From positions 744,001-808,000 of the forward strand of contig OZ248539.1 in NCBI GenBank assembly GCA_965234685.1: DNA of 64,000 nt, read 5' to 3'. The stretch comes from Fimbriimonas planktonicus. GTDB taxonomy: Bacteria; Armatimonadota; Fimbriimonadia; Fimbriimonadales; Fimbriimonadaceae. The first letter of the stretch is position 1. The number at the start of each line of letters is the position of its first letter. The position numbers were made by a program, and so were the translations under genes. Shown piece by piece: positions 34,059 through 43,096 of the stretch. The notes under the pieces are model-generated. The model had not been told where the DNA came from. It saw only the letters and a program-made list of their open reading frames with translations, and did not search any database.

Positions 34059-37000
34059 TCACGGCGCGGTAACGGTGAGAACCGCCGCTTTCACGCTGTC
34101 CGCGCCAATGGAAGCATAGATGTTGAACGTGATTGGCGCGCCTGTTCGCGGGACCGTAGTTATTGGGAAGGTAACCGAAGTTGCCCCGGCAGGAACAGTA
34201 ACCGTCGCTGGAACCGCACCAATTGTAGGCTTCTGGCTAGATAGCTTCACCACCAAACCGCCCGCAGCCGCCGGACCACTCAGCGTCACCGTTCCGGTCG
34301 CGGTGTTGCCACCAATCACTGTGCTCGGCGAAATGGTTACGGTCGATACTACCGGTCGAACGATCCGAATCTTTGCTCCCTTAGTTCCTTGACCCGTCAA
34401 GTTTCCATAGATGTAGAACTCGATCGGATCACTATTCCGAGCAACGGTTGTGACCGGAACCGAGACGGACATTGCGCCGGCCGGCACCGTCGCCGTAGCT
34501 GGAACACTCGCCAGAGTCTGCTTCTGGCTCTTGAGATTGATGATCATCCCTCCTTGCGGGGCCGGGTAGTCAACGGTTAGGATCAAGTTCGCCGTTTTTC
34601 CACCCGTGACAACGTTCGGCGAAACGGCAATGGTGGCGAGACGGCGCGCCTCAATCCGGATCCACTGGCGCAAGGTAAGGGTAGAAATCCCCGCCCGAAT
34701 ATACGTGATTTGGGCGGTCAGTCCGACGGAAGTGATCGGAAACTCAACGTAATGCACCCCGGCTGGAATGGTTACCGTGGAAGGAACTGAGAGCTCAGGA
34801 CTATCGCTAGTGAGCTTAACGATTTGGCCACCGGCCGGAGCGGGTCCGTCAAGCTCCACTCGTCCGGTGGTCGATTCAGAAGTCTTTAACAAGGTTTGGT
34901 TTACAACGATGTAGGTCAAATTCCTCTTGACGACATTGATGGTGACCGTCTTCTCTCGATAGCTCGGGCCCGCCGTAAGCGAGATCGGTCCCGAAGGCAA
35001 CGAGTTTGAGAACTGAACCGGAACCACCAACCGCGATTGTCCCTGCGGTACTACCATCGAGGTCGGAATGGTCACTCCGGCAGGATTTGAAGATGTTAGC
35101 GTCACCGGAACGCCGCCTGGACCGGCCACCGCCTGCAGCGTAAAGGTCAAGTTGACCGTTCCTCCAGGCGCGAGCTCCGTGGCACTCGTTGAAAGACTTC
35201 CAACTCGCGGGCTACGAACTTCAAAAGCAGTCCGGAAGTTGCCGGATACTTCACTTGTTGCCATCACATCGACGAAACCGTCTGTCGCAACCGGAAGGGT
35301 TGTGGCGGTGAAGGTCGCTGAAGTCGCTCCTGCCGGAACCGTTACAACCGTCGGGACGGTCATGTTTGGGCTCGTCGTCATCAAATTGACCCTTGCGCCG
35401 CCGGCAGGTGCCGGTTCCGCTAGGGTAATCGTCCCGGTAACGTTCTTACCTCCGACTTCATAAACAACACCAAAGGTCACGCTTAGCCCACCTGCGCTGC
35501 TGGTAAAGATATCGGCTGCACTTAAATCTTGGAAATCGGTAAGCAGGTCCTGCCAAAGGCCCGCAATCATCTGGCCCGATTGAAGGTGGAATAGCGGCAC
35601 TTGGCCGCGATACGCGTAGAATCCGAATCCCAGACGGTCCGTAAACGCGGCTGTCGTATCGGTGATTCGAAAGAGCAATGCTTGCCCTTCGGTCACGTAA
35701 TCACCCGGTGCGGTATAGAGTCGATAGATGTCAGATCCGAGCACGTTGCCCATTAGGTCCACGTAACCGCCAAATCCAAACCAATCGCGTTGCCCCATTT
35801 CACCGCCGCCAAGATCAACATCTTCTGGCGGGCCGTCGTAAGGGCTAATGATCGTCTGTGAGAGCGCAAACGTGCCTCCACTTTGCGTGTAAATCCGAAT
35901 CACGCCGTCGCCCTCCGAAGAGTAGCCCACTGCAATTCGATTGCCGCTGATGTCAACCGACTTCCATCCGGCGGGAATCGGCACGGTGGAGGCGAAGGTC
36001 AGTGTAGTAGCACCTGCATCAAAAACCGTGATGTTGTTGCCCGTTCCTAAAGCGACGACTCGGTTGCCGTCGAAGCCCATGCTCTTTCCAAGGTTTTGTC
36101 CGGCCGCGCCAACAACCGAAAAGGTCTCCTGCCATACCCCGGCAACGGGAGCAAACACGTAGAGCTTGCCGGTGTTTAGGTAATCAGGTGCGGCTACGAT
36201 CAGTCGGTTATCAATGAGTTTGAAGTACCGATTATCCGCTGCAAAATTGCTGTAAGGGTCGTCTGCGCTCGCGGAAAACTGGGCGACTTGGTTCCACGTG
36301 GTACCCGTCCGCTCAAACATGAATGCCGTGTTTCCCGCTCCGACTGCTAAGCGGTTACCGTACAGACTAACTGCCTGACCAAATGGCAACATCACCGAAA
36401 GGTCGCTTTGTTGGATTACTTGTTGCGACACCCAACTCGCTCCGTTGTAAACAAAGATGTAAACCTTGCCCTCCTCATCACCCGGAGCCCCTACCGCAAC
36501 AGTAAAGCCATCAATGGCAACCGCCGCGCCGAATAGCGTGTCGTGGTACGGATCCGTCGGGTGGGTAAGTCGCTGCGAGAAGGACCAGTCAGGATCGATC
36601 GTTACCGGATACGTCGCATTCCGATCGTCCACCGAGATAAAGAATCCATCCTTAGCGGGTACAAGCTTCGCCGCCAACCGCCGATTCTTAGCGTCCCAAA
36701 CCGTCAGCTCGCTGTACCGGAACGAAGAACCTCCAACTTGAAATCGCAGTGCCGTTTTGCCGGACGATTCAATCTTGTTCGCACCCGAAACCGCGATCTT
36801 AACGAACGCGTTGCCAGTCTCGCCTACAGGACGAGAAAGGATATGGAAGGCATGCCGCATTCCTACCCGTCCGTTCACGTAGTGCTCCGAGATTCCCGAC
36901 CGCTTTAGTTCTAGGGTTGGCCAGCCGAACCGATCTTCCGACGAAGAAATTGCGTTTGGACTACCGATGGGCATCGTGCCGGCATATCCCTGCCGACCAA

Positions 37001-37244
37001 GTTCCTTTGCCACTACCTTGAGTTGATCAATGCCGGATTGGACCGTCGTAACCCCAGAGGCAGAGAAGCTGAACTTCGCCGCGGAACGAACCGGCGCGGC
37101 CCGGTATTCGCCGGTGGATGTCTTTTCAAACGACTGACGCACTTGCTGAACAACGGTCACAAGGCTAGCCCGATTCTCGATCTCCGTTGAAAGCGCGATC
37201 GCGCAACAACAGAACCACGTCAAAACCAAAAGCAACCGCTTCAT
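34059..37244 (-). CDS. Large secreted beta-propeller/Ig-like repeat protein, paralog 2
   Basis: A 1061-residue protein with signal peptide MKRLLLVLTWFCCCAIALS. It has the same plan and clear homology along its whole length with 30729-33923: N-terminal domain with RFGWPTLELKRSG, propeller blades (AIDGFTVAVGAPGDEEGKVY, SLYGNRLAVGAGN, GFDGNRVVALGTG), then C-terminal beta-sandwich repeats (STVIGGNTATGTVTLSGPA, KLSSQKPTIGAVPATVTVP). The propeller loops differ most between the two copies, while the repeats near the C-terminus are most alike. It is divergent from rph, with 118 bp between the starts. No membrane anchor; a surface or extracellular role is inferred. Confidence 0.8.
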   Translation of the reverse strand: MKRLLLVLTWFCCCAIALSTEIENRASLVTVVQQVRQSFEKTSTGEYRAAPVRSAAKFSFSASGVTTVQSGIDQLKVVAKELGRQGYAGTMPIGSPNAISSSEDRFGWPTLELKRSGISEHYVNGRVGMRHAFHILSRPVGETGNAFVKIAVSGANKIESSGKTALRFQVGGSSFRYSELTVWDAKNRRLAAKLVPAKDGFFISVDDRNATYPVTIDPDWSFSQRLTHPTDPYHDTLFGAAVAIDGFTVAVGAPGDEEGKVYIFVYNGASWVSQQVIQQSDLSVMLPFGQAVSLYGNRLAVGAGNTAFMFERTGTTWNQVAQFSASADDPYSNFAADNRYFKLIDNRLIVAAPDYLNTGKLYVFAPVAGVWQETFSVVGAAGQNLGKSMGFDGNRVVALGTGNNITVFDAGATTLTFASTVPIPAGWKSVDISGNRIAVGYSSEGDGVIRIYTQSGGTFALSQTIISPYDGPPEDVDLGGGEMGQRDWFGFGGYVDLMGNVLGSDIYRLYTAPGDYVTEGQALLFRITDTTAAFTDRLGFGFYAYRGQVPLFHLQSGQMIAGLWQDLLTDFQDLSAADIFTSSAGGLSVTFGVVYEVGGKNVTGTITLAEPAPAGGARVNLMTTSPNMTVPTVVTVPAGATSATFTATTLPVATDGFVDVMATSEVSGNFRTAFEVRSPRVGSLSTSATELAPGGTVNLTFTLQAVAGPGGVPVTLTSSNPAGVTIPTSMVVPQGQSRLVVPVQFSNSLPSGPISLTAGPSYREKTVTINVVKRNLTYIVVNQTLLKTSESTTGRVELDGPAPAGGQIVKLTSDSPELSVPSTVTIPAGVHYVEFPITSVGLTAQITYIRAGISTLTLRQWIRIEARRLATIAVSPNVVTGGKTANLILTVDYPAPQGGMIINLKSQKQTLASVPATATVPAGAMSVSVPVTTVARNSDPIEFYIYGNLTGQGTKGAKIRIVRPVVSTVTISPSTVIGGNTATGTVTLSGPAAAGGLVVKLSSQKPTIGAVPATVTVPAGATSVTFPITTVPRTGAPITFNIYASIGADSVKAAVLTVTAP

Positions 37245-37362
37245 AGCTTTAGTCTAGGCCCATTGGAGCTCATTCGGACGTAATCGTCACCAGCATTTTT
37301 GCCTGATCTGAACCAAGCCAGATTTCTGTTAAGAGGTCGTCGCCTAGGTACTCTCGAAATTC

Positions 37363-38073
37363 ATGCGACCTAGTGGCCGAACTCCCGACACCATGCGACC
37401 CGTTAGCTTTGAACGGGGATTTTCTAAGTTTGCGGAGGGATCGTGCCTGCTCAAAATCGGCGAAACCCACATGCTGGTCACCGCCACCGTCGAAGATCGC
37501 GTTCCCCCGTTCATGAAAGGCAAGGGAAGCGGCTGGCTCACTGCCGAGTACTCCATGCTCCCACGCTCCGGTCGCCAGCGGAACCAGCGCGACCTCATGA
37601 AGCCGAACGGTCGCTCGATGGAAATCCAGCGCCTCATCGGCCGCGCGCTCCGAACCGCCATCGACCTCGAAAAGCTCGGTGAGCGAACCATTACTCTCGA
37701 CTGCGACGCCATCCAAGCCGACGGCGGTACTCGTTGTGCCGCCATCACCGCGGGCTATGTTGCCGCCTATGACGCCGTCCGCTGGATGCTTAACAAGCGA
37801 ATGCTCAAGGAGAACGTAATGCGAGAACCCATCGCCGCGATCTCGGTTGGCGTCTACCGTAACATCGAAGTGCTTGACCTCGATTACGACGAAGACAGCA
37901 ACGCCGGAACGGACATGAACATCGTCATGACCGCGTCCCAAAAGTTTGTGGAAATCCAAGGCACCGCCGAGGCGACACCCTTTGGCGTTGATGTCTTAGG
38001 AAAACTGCTGAAGCTAGGACAAAAAGGAATTCTGGAGCTCGTTGAGGGCCAAAAAGAAGTCCTCGAAATTTAG
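37363..38073 (+). CDS. rph: Ribonuclease PH
   Basis: A phosphate-dependent 3'-to-5' exoribonuclease that trims tRNA 3' ends. The 236-residue product starts directly at the family N-terminus MRPSGRTPDTMRPV. The core segments are GWLTAEYSMLPRSGRQRNQR, EIQRLIGRALRTAIDLEKLG, RTITLDCDAIQADGGTR (metal/phosphate site) and DLDYDEDSNAGTDMN with the catalytic aspartates. Length fits the family. No strong ribosome binding site. It is followed by the first prepilin-like gene 19 bp downstream. Confidence 0.96.
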   Translation: MRPSGRTPDTMRPVSFERGFSKFAEGSCLLKIGETHMLVTATVEDRVPPFMKGKGSGWLTAEYSMLPRSGRQRNQRDLMKPNGRSMEIQRLIGRALRTAIDLEKLGERTITLDCDAIQADGGTRCAAITAGYVAAYDAVRWMLNKRMLKENVMREPIAAISVGVYRNIEVLDLDYDEDSNAGTDMNIVMTASQKFVEIQGTAEATPFGVDVLGKLLKLGQKGILELVEGQKEVLEI

Positions 38074-38092
38074 TTCTGTTGTAGGGTTAAGC

Positions 38093-38878
38093 ATGCGTCG
38101 AGCATTTACTCTGATCGAGCTCCTCGTGGTGATTGCCATCATCGCGATCTTGGCGGCAATCCTCTTTCCTGTCTTTGCGCAGGCAAAGCTGAGTGCGATC
38201 AAGACCCGAGCGCTCGCCCAGTCGAAGCAGCTGGCAACCGCGCTCGTGCTCTACGCGACTGATCACGATGACAACTTCGTCCCCGCATCGCTTCGCTCGG
38301 CCCAGCCGGGCGATCCCGAAATCTGGCCGCCGAAGCTTCTGCCGTACGTCAAGAGTAAAGACCTCTTTGTCGCCGCAAATTCCGACGCCCGATTCGCAGA
38401 AGACTGGACAACACGTCGCAACCAGAACATCGGCTACAACGATGCAACCGGGATCGACCTGGCTTCCACCGCCGTGCCGGGGGCAGCACCAGCCGGAACC
38501 GAAGGATTCACCGCCGCCGCCTCCTTCTCGCTCGCCGAAGAATCGGCCAGAACCGGCCTCATCGCCTTCACGCCAAATTCGGTGAACGGCAAAGAACGCG
38601 GCTACGTGTTCAACCCTTACAACGGACCAAACGACCCGAACGGATCCTACAACTTCGGGCTCCCCCTCATCGGCGACGTGAACCTCTGCACGACGCCATA
38701 CAAAGGTGTGAACCACTCCACAAAAGTCCCGGGCGCACTGAAGCCAATTTATGCTCGATATGGCGGCGACGGAACCGGCAACGGTCAAACCCCGGTCATT
38801 TTTGCCGACGGCCACGCAAGGCTGTATTCCGCCAACCGACTCCAAGTCTTCGGCGAAGTCATCTGGCGCTTCCGCTAG
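38093..38878 (+). CDS. Prepilin-like protein with N-terminal methylation/cleavage motif
   Basis: A 261-residue type II/IV pseudopilin-like protein. The N-terminus MRRAFTLIELLVVIAIIAIL has the prepilin peptidase site before Phe (Ala at -1 instead of the usual Gly) and the conserved Glu at +5; the hydrophobic helix continues to LFPVFAQAK. The body resembles DUF1559-type proteins, with VIFADGHARLY near the end, but the H-X9-DG histidine is not present. The start at 38093 has AGGG seven bases upstream; a longer in-frame start overlaps rph. It is probably exported and assembled in, or processed by, a type IV pilus or type II secretion-like machine not encoded here. Confidence 0.87.
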   Translation: MRRAFTLIELLVVIAIIAILAAILFPVFAQAKLSAIKTRALAQSKQLATALVLYATDHDDNFVPASLRSAQPGDPEIWPPKLLPYVKSKDLFVAANSDARFAEDWTTRRNQNIGYNDATGIDLASTAVPGAAPAGTEGFTAAASFSLAEESARTGLIAFTPNSVNGKERGYVFNPYNGPNDPNGSYNFGLPLIGDVNLCTTPYKGVNHSTKVPGALKPIYARYGGDGTGNGQTPVIFADGHARLYSANRLQVFGEVIWRFR

Positions 38879-38942
38879 CCGATCATCAAATCGGCCCAGT
38901 CAACATCATCAAGGATAATTTCTATTCTTGACGAAAGAGTAT

Positions 38943-38978
38943 ATTTTGATCCGTCAAACATTTTTGACGGATCAAAAT
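38943..38978 (+). promoter_or_regulatory. Perfect inverted repeat covering the start codon of the second prepilin gene
   Basis: ATTTTGATCCGTCAAA (38943-38958) and TTTGACGGATCAAAAT (38963-38978) are perfect 16-bp arms around a 4-base loop. The right arm contains the only possible ribosome binding region and the first two bases of the ATG. As RNA it would hide the start; as DNA it could be a repressor site. Confidence 0.75.
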
Positions 38979-39741
38979 GAAGAAAGCATTCACCCTCATC
39001 GAACTGCTGGTTGTCATCGCCATCATCGCGATTCTGGCGGCGATTCTTTTCCCCGTCTTCGCCCAAGCTAAAGTTGCCGCCAAAAAGACCGCGAGCATCA
39101 GCAACCTGAAGCAGATCGGACTCGCCGGGGTGATGTACGTGACCGATAACGAGGCATACCCCTTCATGTCCTCGCCAAGCTCCCAAACCCCGCGCACCCG
39201 CTGGCCGGACTATCTCTACCCATACATCAAGAACGAAGACGTCTTCCTCGCTCCTAACGCTGATCCTGTGATCTTCGGAAAAATCTGGGCCCATAATCCC
39301 GCCAAGAAGTACGGAGGATACGGATACAACTTCCAGTACCTCGGCAACTCCCGATCCGTCGCTGGCAACGCCAATTTCCCGTTCACCGCCACCGAAACCC
39401 AGGTTTCAACTCCCGCCCAAACCATCTTTGTTGCTGATACCAACGGCGTCCGACGTGATAACAACACCGTCGGCGCAGGCGAATACACCCTCGATCCACC
39501 GCTATCGTCAACCCGAGGTAGCGGCAAAGCCAGTGGCTTTTACGGCGAAGGAACGGAGTGCGGCTCCGGCCCCCGAGGTTGCCGATCCACCCCGGCCGAG
39601 CGCCACGCCGGCCGAGTAGCCGTTCAGTTCGCCGATGGCCACGCAACCACCATGAAACTCGCCGCGATGGACGACTTCAATGGCGACGGCACTTTGGACA
39701 ACGGCTGGTGGAACGGCAACGCCGATCCAACCAGCCGGTAA
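38977..39741 (+). CDS. Prepilin-like protein with H-X9-DG C-terminal motif
   Basis: A 254-residue protein beginning MKKAFTLIELLVVIAIIAIL and continuing LFPVFAQAKVAAKKT. It is a second pseudopilin-like protein, with the C-terminal prepilin-associated motif H-X9-DG seen in AERHAGRVAVQFADGHA. The segments SNLKQIGLAGVMYVTDN and the YLYPYIKN middle are the usual DUF1559-like pattern. The start codon sits inside a perfect inverted repeat, so expression may be controlled separately from the upstream paralog. It is convergent with rtcB; only 7 bp separate the stops. Confidence 0.88.
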   Translation: MKKAFTLIELLVVIAIIAILAAILFPVFAQAKVAAKKTASISNLKQIGLAGVMYVTDNEAYPFMSSPSSQTPRTRWPDYLYPYIKNEDVFLAPNADPVIFGKIWAHNPAKKYGGYGYNFQYLGNSRSVAGNANFPFTATETQVSTPAQTIFVADTNGVRRDNNTVGAGEYTLDPPLSSTRGSGKASGFYGEGTECGSGPRGCRSTPAERHAGRVAVQFADGHATTMKLAAMDDFNGDGTLDNGWWNGNADPTSR

Positions 39742-39748
39742 TCGAGCC

Positions 39749-40936
39749 TCAATCCTTATAAGGATCAAACTCGTTCTCGCCCGCCATTGCCACCCCAAAC
39801 GGGGTCAACGTGTGCAGGATTTTCACCGTTTCTGCGTGGAAATCCAGCACCTCGTTCAACCGCTTGTAGCAGTGCGGAGACTCGTCACATCCCGCACCGC
39901 GAAGCGTTACTCCGGCAGATCGAACCCAGTTGTTCATCATCTCCTGCGTGATCGACCCGCCGACCCTTCGGCGCTGACCGTCGACTCGCTTGAGCTTTCC
40001 GGCCGCCTGAGTTCGGCTCAGCAGGCGTCCCGCGCCGTGAACCGTCGAGTACAACGCGGCCTCGGACCGCTCCGATTCCACGCCCTCCAAGATCACGCTC
40101 GGCTCGCCCATGCTGCCACCGACAAACCCTCGCTGACCTGGGAAAGCCGGCGTCGCCCCCTTTCGGACCACAAACAGGTTCTCGCCGTCGTGCGTTTCCT
40201 GCCAAGCAAAGTTGTGGTGGTTGTGAACCTCGTCCACAATCTCCGCCCCTAGCAAACTGGCCACACGCTGGCAAACCCAGTCTCGGCCCGCGTAGGCGTA
40301 CCGCCCCGCCAGCAACATGCTTCGCCAGTAATCCTGCCCTGCCTGCGTTTGCATCGAAAGCAGCACCGGCGCGGCCATCATTCCGCCATCGCTCGGCGCT
40401 CCGGCGAGTTCAAGAAAGTGCGTTGCGATGCCGTGACCGAATCCACGGCTACCAAAGTGCACACCCACCCAAACCTGATCGGTCTCATCTAGGAACAGGT
40501 CCACGTAGTGGTTGCCCGAACCGACCGTTCCCAACTGGTTTCGCGCCTTGTCGCGAACGCTCGCCTGATTCAAGTACGCAATGTCCTTCCACGCGCTATC
40601 GTCAAACAACTCGTGATCGACCGTTTCCTTATTGCGTAACCCAACGCCGAACGAGATCGTGTTCCAAACCTCGTCCATGATCCGCTCGACGTCGTTCTCG
40701 ATGTCTGAAAACGCCAGATTCAGCCGAACCGCCTTGTTTCCGCAAGCAATGTCGAACCCAACGCCCGCCGGGCTGATGTGGTCACGGTAGGCCACCACGC
40801 CACCAATCGGCATGTTGTAACCCACGTGCCCATCTGCGCAAAGCACCGCCGACTTGGCGTGCTCATTGCTCGCACAGCTCTTCATTTGAATCAACGTGTT
40901 TTCGTCGTGATTCCCAAAGACCAAAAAGTCCTTCAT
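39749..40936 (-). CDS. rtcB: RtcB-family RNA-splicing ligase
   Basis: Joins RNA ends (3'-phosphate or 2',3'-cyclic phosphate to 5'-OH) using GTP and Mn2+; in bacteria it is linked to RNA repair. The 395-residue product has the metal-site motifs ADGHVGYNMPIGGV and GVGFDIACG with the metal-binding Cys, GSGNHYVDLFLDE, HNHHNFAWQE, and the guanylylated histidine His300 in STVHGAGRLLSR. It is shorter than the E. coli enzyme and fits the compact RtcB subgroup. The start is secure: AGAAGGAGATA precedes the ATG. No archease or RNA cyclase gene is nearby. Confidence 0.94.
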   Translation of the reverse strand: MKDFLVFGNHDENTLIQMKSCASNEHAKSAVLCADGHVGYNMPIGGVVAYRDHISPAGVGFDIACGNKAVRLNLAFSDIENDVERIMDEVWNTISFGVGLRNKETVDHELFDDSAWKDIAYLNQASVRDKARNQLGTVGSGNHYVDLFLDETDQVWVGVHFGSRGFGHGIATHFLELAGAPSDGGMMAAPVLLSMQTQAGQDYWRSMLLAGRYAYAGRDWVCQRVASLLGAEIVDEVHNHHNFAWQETHDGENLFVVRKGATPAFPGQRGFVGGSMGEPSVILEGVESERSEAALYSTVHGAGRLLSRTQAAGKLKRVDGQRRRVGGSITQEMMNNWVRSAGVTLRGAGCDESPHCYKRLNEVLDFHAETVKILHTLTPFGVAMAGENEFDPYKD

Positions 40937-41311
40937 TCGGTATCTCCTTCTGAGGCAGCCTGGCGCTGAGCATCTGATTGGAGGGCAGAAACCCTACGCC
41001 GAGCCACTGGAATGGGAGCAACCCCGCCTCCAAAACGCGGTAGCTCCAAAAGGAAGTCAGAGGGTCGGAAGACTTTTTGCGAATTCGCGACCCGGAGTGT
41101 TCGAGGGTCGCGAAGCTGAGAAATTAACTCAATCGAACTGGACCCATAGACAAATGGAGATACAGACTGCCGGCAAAAAGCCCGCAATCCGTACTGTGTG
41201 TTTGTATGGGACGAATTCGTCGCATCGCGGTCAAGGTACCAGAGCCGATACAAATAGAGTCAAGTATCGTGCTGACTTTGTGATGCGGATTGCGTCTATC
41301 CTTAAAAGAGT
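40937..41311. other. 375-bp divergent intergenic region between rtcB and the ABC exporter
   Basis: Holds the rtcB ribosome binding site, two palindromes with a CGAATTCG core (GCGAATTCGC at 41079-41088; GACGAATTCGTC at 41210-41221) and a perfect 10-bp inverted repeat TTCGCGACCC/GGGTCGCGAA (41084-41093 and 41105-41114). No tRNA or known structured RNA was recognised. A leftward 106-codon frame overlaps the rtcB start but has no recognisable content. The palindromes look like regulator sites. Confidence 0.5.
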
Positions 41312-43087
41312 TTGAGATCATTCCGCCGCACCCTGGAATTTCTCATGCCCTACCGGGCGCGAGTGATCGGTGCCGTTATCCTCACGTTGCTGGTTACGGT
41401 GCTACAGATCGTGCCGCCCAGAATTTACCAAGCCGCCATTGACGGACCGATCAAATCCGCCCTCCGCGATAAATCGGACGCGAACATCGCCGCCGCGAAC
41501 ACGACCTTGTTCTGGATCGCGATGGGACTCATTGCCGTCATCGCTGTCCGGAACATATTCAGCTTCGTTCACAGCAACCTGCTCAACTGGATCGGGCACC
41601 GGTTCGTCTTCGATCTCCGCTTCAAAACCTGGCAGCACTTGCAACGACTCAGCCTTGCCTTCCACAACCAGACTCAAACCGGCAAGATCATGGCCCGCAT
41701 CACCGCGGACATCGAGCTCATTCAGGGTCTGATCCAGGGCCAGCTCGTCACGTTCATCAGCGACATCGTGACCCTCGTCACCGTCCTCGGCATGCTCTTC
41801 TTCCTGGAATGGAGACTCGCCACGGCCATCCTGCTGCTGGTCCCCTTCTATGTCGTCTCGTACCTGTTCTTCCTAAAGCACATTCGAGAAGTCAGCGAGG
41901 AGCAGCGAAAGTATTACGACGAAATGCTCGGCAAATTGGCTGAGAAGATCGCGGGAATCCAAGTCGTCAAGGCGTTCGTCCGAGAAGACACTGAGCGCGA
42001 GAGCTTCATGGCTTCGGTTAGAAAGAAGTTCTCGGTGGACATGCGTCAGGTTCACCTGAACCGGCAGCTCGGCCTTGTTAGCGGCGCAATCTCCGCGCTC
42101 GGCACTGGCGCGGTCTATGCCTTCGGCGGCCAGATGGTGCAAAACGGAGAAATGACGACCGGAAAGCTGGTCGCGATGACCTTCTACATCGGCTTCATCT
42201 TTAACCCCGCCGTCCGTGTCGTCGACTTCAACAACGCTCTCCAATGGGCGGTCAGCGCCATGGACCGCGTTTTCCAAACCCTCGACACTCGGCCAGAAAT
42301 CGAGGATAGTCCGAACGCCATCAACCTCCCGCCGATTCACGGTGTCGTCGAGTTCCGCGATGTCACCTTCGCCTACCAAGATGGTCGCCCGGTGGTTGAG
42401 GGACTCAACCTGACCGTGCAAGAAGGGGAAGTGGTCGCACTGGTCGGTCCTAGCGGATCGGGCAAAACCACCCTAATGAACCTGCTGATGCGGTTCTGGG
42501 ATCCCACCCGCGGGCAGGTCCTCATCGATGGCCAAGACATCCGAGACGTAAGGCTAGAATCGCTGCGACGCCAGGTCAGCATGGTCGCTCAAGAGAACGT
42601 TCTCTTTAGCGTCTCTATCCTCGAGAACATCAAGTACGGCAAGCGGGACGCTACGGACGAAGAGGCCCTCGCCGCCGCACGCACCGCCGACCTAGATAGC
42701 TTTGTCGAAACATTGCCGGACGGCTACGAGACGATGATCGGCGAAGAAGGCATCAAGCTCTCTGGCGGTCAAAAGCAGCGCCTCGCTCTTGCCCGTGCGC
42801 TCGTCACCGACCCAAGGATCCTCATCCTCGACGACGTCACCAGCGCCCTCGATGGCGAAACCGAAGCACGTGTTCAAGACGCCTTGCGCCAAGTCATGCG
42901 CGGCCGCACGACCTTCATCATCGCTCACCGCCTTTCTAGTGTCGTTGCTGCAGATCGTATCCTCGTGATCGAGAACGGCAACATCGTAGACATGGGTACG
43001 CACTTCGAACTGATCGAGCGTCCCGGAATCTACCAAGAGACATACCAAGAACAGTTCCGGTCGGCGCTCGATATGGTCCGCGCCTGA
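41312..43087 (+). CDS. ABC exporter, fused permease and ATPase (MsbA/MDR type)
   Basis: A 591-residue half-transporter: six membrane helices (about residues 15-310), then an ATPase domain with Walker A GPSGSGKTT, Q-loop VSMVAQENVLF, signature LSGGQKQRLALARAL, Walker B ILILDDVTSALD and the H-loop IIAHRLSS. The residue after the Walker B Asp is Asp instead of the catalytic Glu, as in the weak site of heterodimeric exporters. Substrate unknown; lipid or drug export is typical. The TTG at 41312 (FRRTLEFLMPYRARV) fits the family N-terminus; an ATG at 41345 is the alternative. The gene stands directly before the dcw control region. Confidence 0.9.
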   Translation: MRSFRRTLEFLMPYRARVIGAVILTLLVTVLQIVPPRIYQAAIDGPIKSALRDKSDANIAAANTTLFWIAMGLIAVIAVRNIFSFVHSNLLNWIGHRFVFDLRFKTWQHLQRLSLAFHNQTQTGKIMARITADIELIQGLIQGQLVTFISDIVTLVTVLGMLFFLEWRLATAILLLVPFYVVSYLFFLKHIREVSEEQRKYYDEMLGKLAEKIAGIQVVKAFVREDTERESFMASVRKKFSVDMRQVHLNRQLGLVSGAISALGTGAVYAFGGQMVQNGEMTTGKLVAMTFYIGFIFNPAVRVVDFNNALQWAVSAMDRVFQTLDTRPEIEDSPNAINLPPIHGVVEFRDVTFAYQDGRPVVEGLNLTVQEGEVVALVGPSGSGKTTLMNLLMRFWDPTRGQVLIDGQDIRDVRLESLRRQVSMVAQENVLFSVSILENIKYGKRDATDEEALAAARTADLDSFVETLPDGYETMIGEEGIKLSGGQKQRLALARALVTDPRILILDDVTSALDGETEARVQDALRQVMRGRTTFIIAHRLSSVVAADRILVIENGNIVDMGTHFELIERPGIYQETYQEQFRSALDMVRA

Positions 43088-43096
43088 CCAGTTCTT

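Noticed and set aside
39752..39765. 14-bp perfect palindrome ATCCTTATAAGGAT near the rtcB stop
   Set aside because: It lies within the last codons of rtcB (DPYKD) and has no T run; chance or coding constraint explains it.
40933..41253. Leftward 106-codon frame whose stop overlaps the rtcB start as ATGA
   Set aside because: The overlap is attractive, but the sequence shows no recognisable domain, the start has no ribosome binding site, and rtcB has its own strong site. Kept only as a doubtful possibility.
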